A stretch of DNA of 37,582 bases from Fibrobacter sp. (GTDB taxonomy: Bacteria; Fibrobacterota; Fibrobacteria; Fibrobacterales; Fibrobacteraceae): the NCBI GenBank assembly GCA_017530965.1, contig JAFXLS010000164.1:1-37582 (forward strand), in the 5' to 3' direction. The first letter of the stretch is position 1. The number at the start of each line of letters is the position of its first letter. Below are positions 7,708 through 15,637 of the stretch, in pieces. A program made the position numbers and the translations under genes. The notes beneath the pieces are model-generated. The model did not search any database. It was given only the letters and a program-made list of their open reading frames with translations, and was not told where the DNA came from.

Positions 7708-8862
7708 ATGAACATCCTTGTAGTCAATTACCGCGACCGGATGCACCCCGCCGCAGGGGGCGCCGAAAAGCACCTTCACCGTATTTTTTCGCAGATTGCA
7801 GAAGCGGGGCACAAGGTTGTGCTCCTGACGACGGCGTTCGCCGGCTGCAAGGCCCGCGAGACGGTTGACGGAATCGAGGTGATTCGCAAGGGAGGCGATT
7901 TGCTGTTCCAGCTGACGACGGCGATGAATATCCGCAAGCTGGACCGTGAATTCAATTTCGATGTGGTGGTCGAGGACTTGAACAAGCTTCCGCTGTTTAC
8001 GCCGTTCTTGACCAAGAAACCCGTGGTGGTGCAGATGCACCATTTATGGCGCGGTTCTATATTCCATGAGGCAGCCTTTCCGATAGCCTTTATGGTGTGG
8101 GCCTTCGAACGGATTATTCCGTGGTTCTACCGCAAGCAGCCGTTTGTGGTGGTAAGCCCGAGTACCAAGTACGAACTGGAAGAAATTGGAATTGACGAAG
8201 ACCGCATTTCAGTAATCTATAATGGTTCTGACGAAGCCCATGAGACTTCTGATGTGAATCCGTCGCAGGTTGTGGAAAACGAAGAAGTTCCTGCGACGCC
8301 GTATTTCTTGTGGCTTTCTCGCGTGCACCGCTACAAGGGAATTTGGACTGCCCTCGAGGCGTTCGAAGAATTTGCCGAGAACCATCCGGATGTAAAGCTT
8401 GTGGTGGCAGGCGATGGCCCGCTCCTGAAAAAGATTCCGGCTTGGCTTAAGGAACGCGGGCTTACGGAGCGTGTTGAACTTTTGGGATTTGTATCGCCGT
8501 CGAAAAAGCGTGCCCTGCTGCGAAATGCGGTGGCACTCTTGCAGACGAGCTTCAAGGAAGGCTGGGGGCTTACTGTTGTAGAAGCTGCAAGACTTGGAAC
8601 GACGACGATTGCAAGCGATGTGCCGGGACTTCGCGATAGCGTTAGAAACGGCGAAACGGGGCTCCTGTTCCCGGTGGGGGATTTTCATACTTGTGCGTCC
8701 GAAATGGACAGACTTTATAGCGACGACGATTTGCGTGTGAGACTTTCGGCGGCGGCCAAAAGCTATGCGGGCGAGTTCCGCTGGGACATTGCTGCTGAAA
8801 AGACTCTCGATCTTTTGCAGGACGCCGTTATAGAGCGACAAGTGGGGGGAGGAAATGAGTAA
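7708..8862 (+). CDS. Glycosyltransferase family 4 (GT-B fold)
   Basis: 384 residues. The N-terminal half begins MNILVVNYRDRMHPAAGGAE, with the Gly-rich GGAEKHLHRIF loop of the acceptor-binding domain in GT4 enzymes. The C-terminal half has LWLSRVHRYKGIWTALEAF, VVAGDGPLLKK and the nucleotide-sugar-binding E-x7-E signature EGWGLTVVEAARLG (~283-296). The enzyme would transfer a sugar from an NDP donor to a lipid or glycan acceptor on the cytoplasmic face. It starts 3 bp after the methyltransferase stop and overlaps the following membrane-protein gene by 8 bp, indicating translational coupling. The actual sugar and acceptor are unknown. Confidence 0.88.
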   Translation: MNILVVNYRDRMHPAAGGAEKHLHRIFSQIAEAGHKVVLLTTAFAGCKARETVDGIEVIRKGGDLLFQLTTAMNIRKLDREFNFDVVVEDLNKLPLFTPFLTKKPVVVQMHHLWRGSIFHEAAFPIAFMVWAFERIIPWFYRKQPFVVVSPSTKYELEEIGIDEDRISVIYNGSDEAHETSDVNPSQVVENEEVPATPYFLWLSRVHRYKGIWTALEAFEEFAENHPDVKLVVAGDGPLLKKIPAWLKERGLTERVELLGFVSPSKKRALLRNAVALLQTSFKEGWGLTVVEAARLGTTTIASDVPGLRDSVRNGETGLLFPVGDFHTCASEMDRLYSDDDLRVRLSAAAKSYAGEFRWDIAAEKTLDLLQDAVIERQVGGGNE

Positions 8863-9880
8863 AATAAATGGCCGACTGAAATCGGTGTTGATTTTTTGCT
8901 TGAAGCTGGTGGTGACCATTGTTCCTGCCTACTTTGTTTATCGAAACATCGTGATGGCGCCGGACTGGAGCGTCGACGATTTGTATCGCCTGTTCAGTAC
9001 GCATAGTATTTGGCCCTTATTCGTAGCACTCCTGTGCCTTGGACTTTCGAACTTTACGGCATGCCTGCAGTGGAAACTTTTGCTTGAAAAACAGAACGTG
9101 AAGCTCGGTTACGGGCATTTGCTCAAGCTTTATTACGTGGGCTTGTTCTTCAATAACTTTATGCCGGGCAATGTGGGTGGCGATGCCAAGAAGGTTTACG
9201 ATATCCGCATGCAGGGCGGTCAGGATTCCGTGGGCGCTGGGCTTACGGCCACATTCTTTGATCGCCTTTATGGGTTGTTCTTTATTACGCTGTTTGCGCT
9301 TGCGATGGGGCTTCTGTTCTTTATGCACGACGAGGCGCAGCGCTCGTTCATGTGGCCCTCGGTCTGGATTTTTCTGGGGTTCTGCGCGCTGTTTGCCGCC
9401 CTTTGCAGCCGTAGGCTTGGTCGCTTATTGTGCAAGGTGCTCACGAAAGTTTTTCCGAAAAAGATTAACGAACGCCTAATCCACATGTTCGAACGATTCC
9501 AGCAATTCCGTTCGGTAAAGCTTTTGGCGTCTATTAACTTGCTTTCGGCGGTGACTCAGGGCCTTCGAATCTTGGTGCATTATTTTTGCGGAATCGCAGT
9601 CGGTGTAGACCTCTCGATTTCGTGGTACTTTTACTATATCCCGCTGGTTGCAATCGTGAGTGCACTCCCGATTTCGATTGGCGGTTTTGGCCCCCGTGAA
9701 CTTTTGGCGCAGTCGCTTTTTGCACGTGCCGGAGTGCCGGGCCTTGAATCGGTGGTGATTCAGCTGCTCGCTTATTTTGTAAGCCTGTTGCTGAGCTTGT
9801 TTGGCGCATTCGTATTTTTGCTCGGCGGAACTCCTGCGGCAAATACGCCTGTTGCTAGGACGGCTGGCGAACCGAATTAA
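8855..9880 (+). CDS. Flippase-like / lysylphosphatidylglycerol synthase TM family membrane protein
   Basis: 341 residues with about eight hydrophobic segments (for example LIFCLKLVVTIVPAYFVY and FVALLCLGLSNFTACLQW). It has the hallmarks of the UPF0104/LPG_synthase_TM family: NFMPGNVGGDAKKVYDI (~107-123) and the late ALPISIGGFGPRE motif (~270-282). No aminoacyl-transferase domain follows, so it is not an intact MprF. Members of this size often sit beside glycosyltransferases and are thought to act in lipid or glycolipid translocation. Here it overlaps the GT4 gene by 8 bp with an excellent ribosome-binding site (GGGGGGAGGAA) inside that gene, supporting a shared pathway. The transported substrate is inferred only. 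Confidence 0.82.
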   Translation: MSKINGRLKSVLIFCLKLVVTIVPAYFVYRNIVMAPDWSVDDLYRLFSTHSIWPLFVALLCLGLSNFTACLQWKLLLEKQNVKLGYGHLLKLYYVGLFFNNFMPGNVGGDAKKVYDIRMQGGQDSVGAGLTATFFDRLYGLFFITLFALAMGLLFFMHDEAQRSFMWPSVWIFLGFCALFAALCSRRLGRLLCKVLTKVFPKKINERLIHMFERFQQFRSVKLLASINLLSAVTQGLRILVHYFCGIAVGVDLSISWYFYYIPLVAIVSALPISIGGFGPRELLAQSLFARAGVPGLESVVIQLLAYFVSLLLSLFGAFVFLLGGTPAANTPVARTAGEPN

Positions 9881-9970
9881 TTCGACGGCGTAAGCCAGCA
9901 AAGGCTTGCGACGGTTTTTAGATAGCGGTGGCGACTTACATGTACTTCGCCCCATTCCATATGAGGCGTT

Positions 9971-12178
9971 ATGGACGCTGAGGAAATCCTCAAGGGATTG
10001 AATTCTGACCAGCGTGCAGCGGTGCTGCACGACCATGAACGAGGTGCGCAACTATTGATTCTGGCGGGGGCCGGCTCGGGCAAGACTTCCGTCTTGACCA
10101 AGCGAATCCAGTACAGGATTCTTTGCGGTGTAGAACCTGAAAAAATACTGGCGCTGACTTTCACCGCAAAGGCCGCCGCCGAGATGCGGGAGCGCGTGCA
10201 GAAGCTGTTCCCGAATGCGGGAGTGCGGCTGTGTACGTTCCATTCACTTGCGCTGTATATGCTTAAATGCAAGGTGCCGAATGGTGCGGGTGGCGAATGC
10301 CCGGCTTACGAACTCTTGGGTTTCAAGAAAATGCCTGTGCCGACGGAATCGTCGGAACGTGAATTCACGCAGGCGCTTTCGAAGCTCAAGTTGAAAGTCA
10401 AGGTGTCGCGGGAGAACCTGTTTTCGGACTGCTACGGGGCGGCGGTTTCGGCGAAGCTGCAACCGCTCCGCGAGGCGGTGCTGGAGTCGGGACAAGTCGT
10501 ATTCGAAGACTTGATTTATTCGGCAATTCAGTTGCTTGAAACCAACGAGGCTGCGCGGGATTATTTTCGTGAGCTATGGAAAGAGATTCTGGTGGACGAA
10601 TACCAAGATATAAATCCTTCTCAGTACCGTTTGGTGAAAGGCTTGCTCGGCGAAAGAAAGCAACTGTTTGTGGTAGGCGATGATGACCAGGCCATCTATG
10701 GATTCCGCGGTGCCGATATCGGGAATATTGAACGCTTTTGCGAAGACTTCAAGGAGTCCACACAGATTCGCTTGGAATGGAATTACCGCTCGGTGCCGAA
10801 TGTACTTTATCTCGCCAATGGCATCTTCAAGAACAAGCCGATTCATTTGCGCAAGATGCTTCGGGCGGGAAACCTGAACGGCTCCGGTGGAAACCCGCTC
10901 TATAAGGAAAACCGCAAACCCGAAATCTGGGAGTCCGACAACCCTGTCGAAGAAATCCAGAAAATTGTTCTGTCTGTCAAGGAACTTCGCGAAGGCTACG
11001 ACCTTGCTTGGAAGAACTTTGCAATTCTCGTTCGCTACAACCGGCAACGTCTTTATTACGAGCAGGCGCTCCGCGATTACAATATTCCGGTTGCAGGCGA
11101 TGTGGTAACGGGTGTGGGCGAGATGGAAAACGGAGCTGCAACGCCCGAGGTGACTGTTGAAGACGGCGTGCATGTCGAAACTGTGCATGCTTCCAAGGGG
11201 CTCCAGTATGCTGTGGTGTATTATGCGGGACTTTGCGAAAAACTTACGCCCGGAGAATGTACGGGTGACCGCAAGGCCCGAAAACGCCAGCTAGATGAGG
11301 AACGAAGGCTTTATTACGTAGGGGTGACCCGCGCCGAGGCCTGCCTGTTTTTGTTATATTGCAAGCGTAGATTCTGGAAAGGCCGGTTGCGCCGATTTAG
11401 ACGTTCCCGTTTTTTGCCTAAAGAATCGAAAAATAACTCGGTTGCTTTTATGCCTGTTTTCTTGTTTAAAATTTATGTTGCGGTGGCGGTTTTGGGGTAT
11501 ATGCTTTTTTATATACTGACGCTCCCGTTTGCCAAGCTTTATCACGGAAAAAATTTTGATGCATGGCTTGACCTTAAGATTCAGGATTTTTCAAGATTCT
11601 GTATGAAGGTTTTGCGGGTAGACTTGACGATTGAAGATCAGGCGCAGCTCGGTAAAGTCGATTGGAACCGCCCAGTGTTCGTTGTCGGAAACCACAATTC
11701 TTTTGCGGACATTCCGATTGTGTTCTTGACTCTCCAGAAGACCGTGGGCTTTGTTGCGAAAAAGTCGTTGGGACGCATTCCGTTTTTGCATTTTTGGATG
11801 CTAAAAATCGGTTGTATCTTGGTGAACCGTGAAAAGGGCGGTGCTGCCAAGGCTGTACGTAAGGCCATTGCCGAAAGGGGAAACGCCGTACGCGTCTTTA
11901 TCTTCCCCGAAGGGACCCGCAGTAAGACCGGAGCACTCGGAAGTTTCAAGAGTGGGGTATTCCGCTTTGCCTGCGAAAACAATGCCTTCATGTTACCATT
12001 GGTGATTACGGGCTCGGGCCCTGTGTGGGAACGTCGTAAGGATGTAAGCCGTTGCAAGGTGAATGTGAAAGTCCTTTCGCCCGTTGATGTTCTGGAATGC
12101 CGCAAGGAAAATGAAAAATTTGACCCGAAGGTAAATTTGCTCCCCATGGTTCACAAGATGATGGAGGATGCCCTGTGA
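9971..12178 (+). CDS. Fusion: minimal UvrD/Rep-type superfamily 1 helicase + PlsC-type 1-acylglycerol-phosphate acyltransferase
   Basis: One uninterrupted 735-residue frame encodes two unrelated enzymes. Residues 1-485 are a UvrD/Rep helicase: Walker A AGAGSGKTS (32-40), TFTAKAA, motif II LVDEYQD (207-213), motif III VVGDDDQAIYGFRGAD (234-249), NYRS (271-274), VHASKG (405-410) and GVTRA (451-455). Only ~26 residues join NIPV (374) to HVETVHASKG (401), where typical UvrD carries a 2B subdomain of well over 100 residues. Residues ~494-735 are an acyltransferase: a hydrophobic N-terminal helix, the NHNSFAD catalytic HX4D motif, FVAKKSLGRIPF, FPEGTRSKTG and a late LPLVITGSG. The ATG at 11450 (residue 494) could start a separate acyltransferase. 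The start at 9971 has TGAGGCG upstream. It overlaps murI by 4 bp. Confidence 0.85.
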   Translation: MDAEEILKGLNSDQRAAVLHDHERGAQLLILAGAGSGKTSVLTKRIQYRILCGVEPEKILALTFTAKAAAEMRERVQKLFPNAGVRLCTFHSLALYMLKCKVPNGAGGECPAYELLGFKKMPVPTESSEREFTQALSKLKLKVKVSRENLFSDCYGAAVSAKLQPLREAVLESGQVVFEDLIYSAIQLLETNEAARDYFRELWKEILVDEYQDINPSQYRLVKGLLGERKQLFVVGDDDQAIYGFRGADIGNIERFCEDFKESTQIRLEWNYRSVPNVLYLANGIFKNKPIHLRKMLRAGNLNGSGGNPLYKENRKPEIWESDNPVEEIQKIVLSVKELREGYDLAWKNFAILVRYNRQRLYYEQALRDYNIPVAGDVVTGVGEMENGAATPEVTVEDGVHVETVHASKGLQYAVVYYAGLCEKLTPGECTGDRKARKRQLDEERRLYYVGVTRAEACLFLLYCKRRFWKGRLRRFRRSRFLPKESKNNSVAFMPVFLFKIYVAVAVLGYMLFYILTLPFAKLYHGKNFDAWLDLKIQDFSRFCMKVLRVDLTIEDQAQLGKVDWNRPVFVVGNHNSFADIPIVFLTLQKTVGFVAKKSLGRIPFLHFWMLKIGCILVNREKGGAAKAVRKAIAERGNAVRVFIFPEGTRSKTGALGSFKSGVFRFACENNAFMLPLVITGSGPVWERRKDVSRCKVNVKVLSPVDVLECRKENEKFDPKVNLLPMVHKMMEDAL

Positions 12179-12984
12179 TAGGCGTTTTCGATTCGGGTTT
12201 TGGTGGGCTGACTATTTTAAAGAACCTGCAGAAGGCGCTTCCGCAGTACGATTACCTTTATCTGGGTGATAACGCTAGAGCCCCCTATGGCTCCCGCAGT
12301 TTCGAGACGATTTTCCGCTACACTTTGCAGGCGGTTCGTGAATTGTTCAGCCGCGGCTGCCCCCTGGTGATTTTGGCGTGTAATACGGCATCTGCCAAGG
12401 CGCTGCGTAGCATTCAGCAAGATGTTTTACCGTATGAATTCCCTGACAAGCGTGTGCTTGGCATTGTGCGGCCCACCGCCGAAGAAATCGGCAAGTTCAG
12501 CAAGTCTGGCCATATCGGCATTTTCGGTACAGCGGGTACGGTGTCTTCGGGCAGTTACCTGATCGAAATCAACCATTTCTTCCCGGACCTCAAGGTGACG
12601 CAGCATGCCTGCCCCATGTGGGTGCCCCTGGTGGAATATGGCGAACGGGAATCCGAAGGGGCCCGCTTCTTTGTGAAAAAGGACGTGGACGCCCTGCTGG
12701 CCGAGGATCCGGACATCGATACGGTGTTGCTAGCTTGTACCCATTATCCATTGCTGGAGGGGGCTATTCGTGCCGCTCTCCCGGAAAAGGTAAAGCTGGT
12801 GTTCCAGGGGGATATTGTTTCTGAAAAGACGGTGGACTACCTGAATCGCCACCCGGAAATGGAATGTCTCCTTACAAAAAATGGAAAAACTCGGTTCCTG
12901 ACCACCGATACGGCGAAATTCTTCGAAAAAGGGGCATCTCTCTTTGGAATGACCGGTTTTTCGGCGGAATCTATCACTTTTTAG
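12175..12984 (+). CDS. murI: Glutamate racemase
   Basis: 269 residues; converts L-glutamate to the D-glutamate needed for peptidoglycan precursors. The N-terminal GVFDSGFGGLTILKNL, YLGDNARAPYG, the first catalytic cysteine in LACNTASAKALRS (~C68) and the second in LLACTHYPLLEGAI (~C188) are all present and correctly spaced for MurI, and the length is normal. The start is GTG at 12175, overlapping the stop of the helicase-acyltransferase gene as GTGA, so expression is probably coupled to it. A short intergenic segment follows, with no clear terminator before the next gene's leader. Confidence 0.95.
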   Translation: MIGVFDSGFGGLTILKNLQKALPQYDYLYLGDNARAPYGSRSFETIFRYTLQAVRELFSRGCPLVILACNTASAKALRSIQQDVLPYEFPDKRVLGIVRPTAEEIGKFSKSGHIGIFGTAGTVSSGSYLIEINHFFPDLKVTQHACPMWVPLVEYGERESEGARFFVKKDVDALLAEDPDIDTVLLACTHYPLLEGAIRAALPEKVKLVFQGDIVSEKTVDYLNRHPEMECLLTKNGKTRFLTTDTAKFFEKGASLFGMTGFSAESITF

Positions 12985-12996
12985 CTTATAAATTTG

Positions 12997-13124
12997 TATC
13001 TTGCATATTGAAAATAAGCATCGGACTGCCATATGTAGTCCGTTTGTAAGATTTATATAAAAAGGGGACTCCGGGCCTAAAGTTCGGGGTTCCCAAAGTT
13101 TAACCTAACTAGAGTGGATGACAA
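12997..13124 (+). promoter_or_regulatory. Promoter and structured leader of the unknown gene
   Basis: A candidate -10 TATCTT sits at 12997-13002, giving a leader of ~115 nt before the ATG at 13125; a second AT-rich TTTATATAAA near 13053 is an alternative. The leader can form a short hairpin GGACT...AGTCC (13023-13041) and a larger imperfect one built from GGGGACTCCG and CGGGGTTCCC (about 13063-13095). An AGAGTGG ribosome-binding site follows. No known riboswitch class was recognised. Confidence 0.4.
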
Positions 13125-13763
13125 ATGCCTAAAACACAGATCAATCTCGAAGGTTGGCAGGACTACCGCGGTAATGCTGCAGGTAGCTTGCTTTACGTCG
13201 AAACCAGCCACCAGTCCGAAATGCCGGTCCGCGACCAGCTCAACGAAAACGGTAAGGGTTTCCTTTATGAACCCAACTACGAAACCAGCACCTATGGCCT
13301 GATGAGCTGCTATAACGTGAAGGCGATTAACGCAATCCTCAAGGCAAAAAGCCGCTATATTCTGTTCGGCACCCGTTACGAAGGCCTGAGCGATTCTGAA
13401 CTCCGCAACAAGTATTTGATTATGGGTTACATGCGCGTCGACAAGATCAAGGACGTGCGTACCCGCCACATCCAGCGTTACATGGCTAACCCGGAACTCC
13501 AGGAACCGGAATGCATGCAGATGGAACACAACTGGGCTGTTTATGGTCCGATGCGTTTCGTTTCTATGAACGACGCTTTCGTGGTGACCGACGAAATCCT
13601 CAAGGAATGGGGTTACCGTGGTCATGCTTCTCGCCAGTTGAAGGCTGTGTTCAAGAAGGAACATTTGGAACAGATTCTTTCTTACCTTGATTCCAAGGAA
13701 GATAAGATCGACGAATACATCGCTACTGTAGATGAATTCAAGGAAGCTCTCGAAGAAGGGTAA
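13125..13763 (+). CDS. Uncharacterised soluble protein
   Basis: 212 residues, no signal peptide or membrane segment, and no family I can name. Visible features are a central beta-rich stretch YILFGTRYEG...YLIMGYMRVDKIKDVRTRH and a second WAVYGPMRFVSMNDAFVVTDEIL, followed by a helical charged C-terminus (KKEHLEQILSYLDSKEDKIDEY). The alternating strand/aromatic pattern is loosely reminiscent of PUA/EVE-like nucleic-acid-binding folds, but this is weak. The codon pattern is that of a well-expressed gene, and the long structured leader and strong terminator make it a monocistronic unit. The ATG at 13125 follows AGAGTGG at a good distance. Confidence 0.75.
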   Translation: MPKTQINLEGWQDYRGNAAGSLLYVETSHQSEMPVRDQLNENGKGFLYEPNYETSTYGLMSCYNVKAINAILKAKSRYILFGTRYEGLSDSELRNKYLIMGYMRVDKIKDVRTRHIQRYMANPELQEPECMQMEHNWAVYGPMRFVSMNDAFVVTDEILKEWGYRGHASRQLKAVFKKEHLEQILSYLDSKEDKIDEYIATVDEFKEALEEG

Positions 13764-13783
13764 TGGCGTCGCTTACGCTCCGC

Positions 13784-13827
13784 AAAAAGCAGAAAGCCTC
13801 CGCTTAGCGGAGGCTTTCTGCTTTTTT
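13784..13827. terminator. Strong bidirectional intrinsic terminator
   Basis: A perfect 15-bp stem (GCAGAAAGCCTCCGC at 13789-13803 and its complement at 13807-13821) with a TTA loop, flanked by A5 on the left and T6 on the right. It can stop the unknown gene on + and the GH30 gene on -. Confidence 0.93.
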
Positions 13828-13830
13828 AAT

Positions 13831-13896
13831 GTGTAATGTGATGTGTGAAATTAGAAGATAATCGTCATGCATTCCACATTACACACCTCACATTAC
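13831..13896. repeat. Imperfect inverted repeat at the GH30 3' end
   Basis: TAATGTGATGTGTGAAAT around 13834-13851 pairs with the complement of a nearly matching segment at 13876-13896 (16 of 18 positions). The right arm reaches into the GH30 stop codon at 13893-13895. Small and otherwise unexplained. Confidence 0.4.
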
Positions 13897-15476
13897 TTTT
13901 TCACAGCCTTGATGGTCGAGGCGTTCGTCTTCACCAGGTACATGCTCTGGCGGAGGTTCAGGCGGAGCGTGCCGTCGGCGTTCAGAGCCTGGCCCTTGAG
14001 GCCACTCCACACGAGGTTGCCGTTCAGGTCGAACACCTTTGCGGTGGCGTTCTGGTCGTTTGCCAGGTTCGATGCGATAGGGGTGCGGATGTTGCTTGGG
14101 GTATCCGAAATGAATACGACAGTCGTGATGGATTTTGCCGGAGCAGAAATTGTTTCTGTGGGCGAAATCTCCTTGCTCTTGTCGCCGTTTTCGACGGATT
14201 GTACGGCGTAGTGCGCCGTATAGTTGTCGAGAGGAATGCTCAGTTCCGTTGTAGAGGACTTGTTTATGGCAACCACGGTGATGGAGTCACCGTTTGCGCT
14301 GCGGAATGCGACTGTATACAGATTGCTGTTGTCGCTCGTGGCACCGATCACTTTCCATCCTGGGTTCACGAACTTGGAGTAGTGGCGCATGGCATGGTAT
14401 TCGGGGAAAATCTTGATTTCCTTTCCTTCGCACACGTATCTGCCATCCCCGGTGAGGTCCCAGCCAGCACCGGGGCACACGCCGATCATTTGTGCATGAT
14501 AACCGTAGAAAAGTTGCCAGGCGACGTAACCACCTAGTTTTCCGTCGGTGAAGCCAATCTGCATGATATGGGCGAGTCCAAGCATATCCTCTTCGCGAGG
14601 CTCGTCAAGCATCGGGCAGAATTCCGTCATGATAATGGGCTTTGTGCCGTATGTATCGGCAATCGATTTCATGGGGGCGCGGAAATTTTCCGGATTCAGG
14701 TAGTTGGTGCCGGAGTTGTCGCCGCTCATTGCATGGTACAGATGGTAGGCGTAACCGTCCAACTTGTTGGCATCGAGAGCCTGAGCGTATTTGTCAAAGT
14801 TGCCGTATCCGATTCCGAGAGGTTCGGGGCCCAGGATTTTTGCTTTTCCCTTGACGGCGTCGTAGACGGCGTTCAGGGCTTCCTTGTAGCCAGCGATTTC
14901 ATCTGTTTCCGTGGGCTCGAACAAGGTTTCTTCGTAATTCGCTTCCATGTCCGGTTCGTTCTGGAGGCTGATGTAGTCCGGAACGATGCCCTGTGCGGCG
15001 TAGGATTCAAGGCTCTTCTTCCACCAGTTTGCAAAGTCGGTGTATGCGTAGGAGCCATAAGCGTCTCCGTTGGTCTTTTTCAGGGTCTTGTCCGATTTGG
15101 AATGACCTTCATAGCCGTTGAGACTGCCGCTCGGCTTAAGGTTGCCGGGAGCGCTCCAGCTGGACATCTCGATTTTCAGGTGGCTGCCGAGTCGCTTTTG
15201 GGCTGCCTTGATAATATTGATGTCATCGGTCAGGTCCTTGCTTCCGTCCTGGAGCCAGTTCGCGACGCGGAGGAGGGAAAGGTTCAGTCCCGTGAAGGCG
15301 GTGTCGAAAAGAACTTCTTGGTCTTCGGCGGGCAGGTTGGCAATCCAGTTCTGGTAATAGACGGATGCGCCGCCGAAGCCGATGATTTCTTGCTTGGTTG
15401 CACTCGGATCTACGGTAATGTTTGCCGCTGTGGCGATTGTAGCTGCAGCGAGGGCTGCTGTAGTAATTTTCTTCAT
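13893..15476 (-). CDS. Secreted GH30 glycoside hydrolase (probable glucuronoxylanase/xylanase type)
   Basis: 527 residues. A signal peptide (MKKITTAALAAATIATAANI) precedes a GH30 (beta/alpha)8 barrel beginning QEIIGFGGASVYYQNW. The acid/base glutamate lies in ISLQNEPD (E174) and the nucleophile in IIMTEF (E285), the expected GH30 spacing. A small beta domain follows (HYSKFVNPGWKVIGATS...), as usual in the family. The last ~70 residues (AKVFDLNGNLVWSG ... MYLVKTNASTIKAVKK) match the type IX secretion/Ig-like tails of the other exoenzymes here. Exported to the surface or medium, it most likely cleaves xylan; subfamily and substrate cannot be fixed by eye. The ATG at 15476 has GGAG upstream. It is transcribed divergently from the HExGH membrane protein gene. 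Confidence 0.9.
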   Translation of the reverse strand: MKKITTAALAAATIATAANITVDPSATKQEIIGFGGASVYYQNWIANLPAEDQEVLFDTAFTGLNLSLLRVANWLQDGSKDLTDDINIIKAAQKRLGSHLKIEMSSWSAPGNLKPSGSLNGYEGHSKSDKTLKKTNGDAYGSYAYTDFANWWKKSLESYAAQGIVPDYISLQNEPDMEANYEETLFEPTETDEIAGYKEALNAVYDAVKGKAKILGPEPLGIGYGNFDKYAQALDANKLDGYAYHLYHAMSGDNSGTNYLNPENFRAPMKSIADTYGTKPIIMTEFCPMLDEPREEDMLGLAHIMQIGFTDGKLGGYVAWQLFYGYHAQMIGVCPGAGWDLTGDGRYVCEGKEIKIFPEYHAMRHYSKFVNPGWKVIGATSDNSNLYTVAFRSANGDSITVVAINKSSTTELSIPLDNYTAHYAVQSVENGDKSKEISPTETISAPAKSITTVVFISDTPSNIRTPIASNLANDQNATAKVFDLNGNLVWSGLKGQALNADGTLRLNLRQSMYLVKTNASTIKAVKK

Positions 15477-15624
15477 TATTTCAGAACTCCAAATTTTGAT
15501 TGAAAATAGCTTTATTTTGCATTTCTGTTTGCCCCTGAAATGAAAAAAAGAAAAGGGGAAATAGGATGTGTGCGTAAATGATATGGTTTTAGGGATGAAA
15601 TGTTCCGTGTTGTAAGTTTTTGGG

Positions 15625-15637
15625 TATATTTAGGGTG
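15625..15637 (+). promoter_or_regulatory. -10 hexamer placed for a leaderless transcript
   Basis: TATATT at 15625-15630 is followed by exactly 7 nt and then the ATG at 15638, so transcription would begin at or next to the start codon. No conventional Shine-Dalgarno spacing is possible. The -35 region is weak. Confidence 0.5.

Noticed and set aside
7776..8015. Small minus strand frame inside the glycosyltransferase gene
   Set aside because: Shadow of a gene with clear GT4 motifs.
11340..11450. Frameshift or misassembly at the helicase-acyltransferase junction
   Set aside because: The reading frame is continuous, the helicase ends with a normal basic SRFL tail and the acyltransferase begins with a normal hydrophobic helix, so no error is needed to explain it. 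A lost stop codon cannot be excluded and is noted in the finding.
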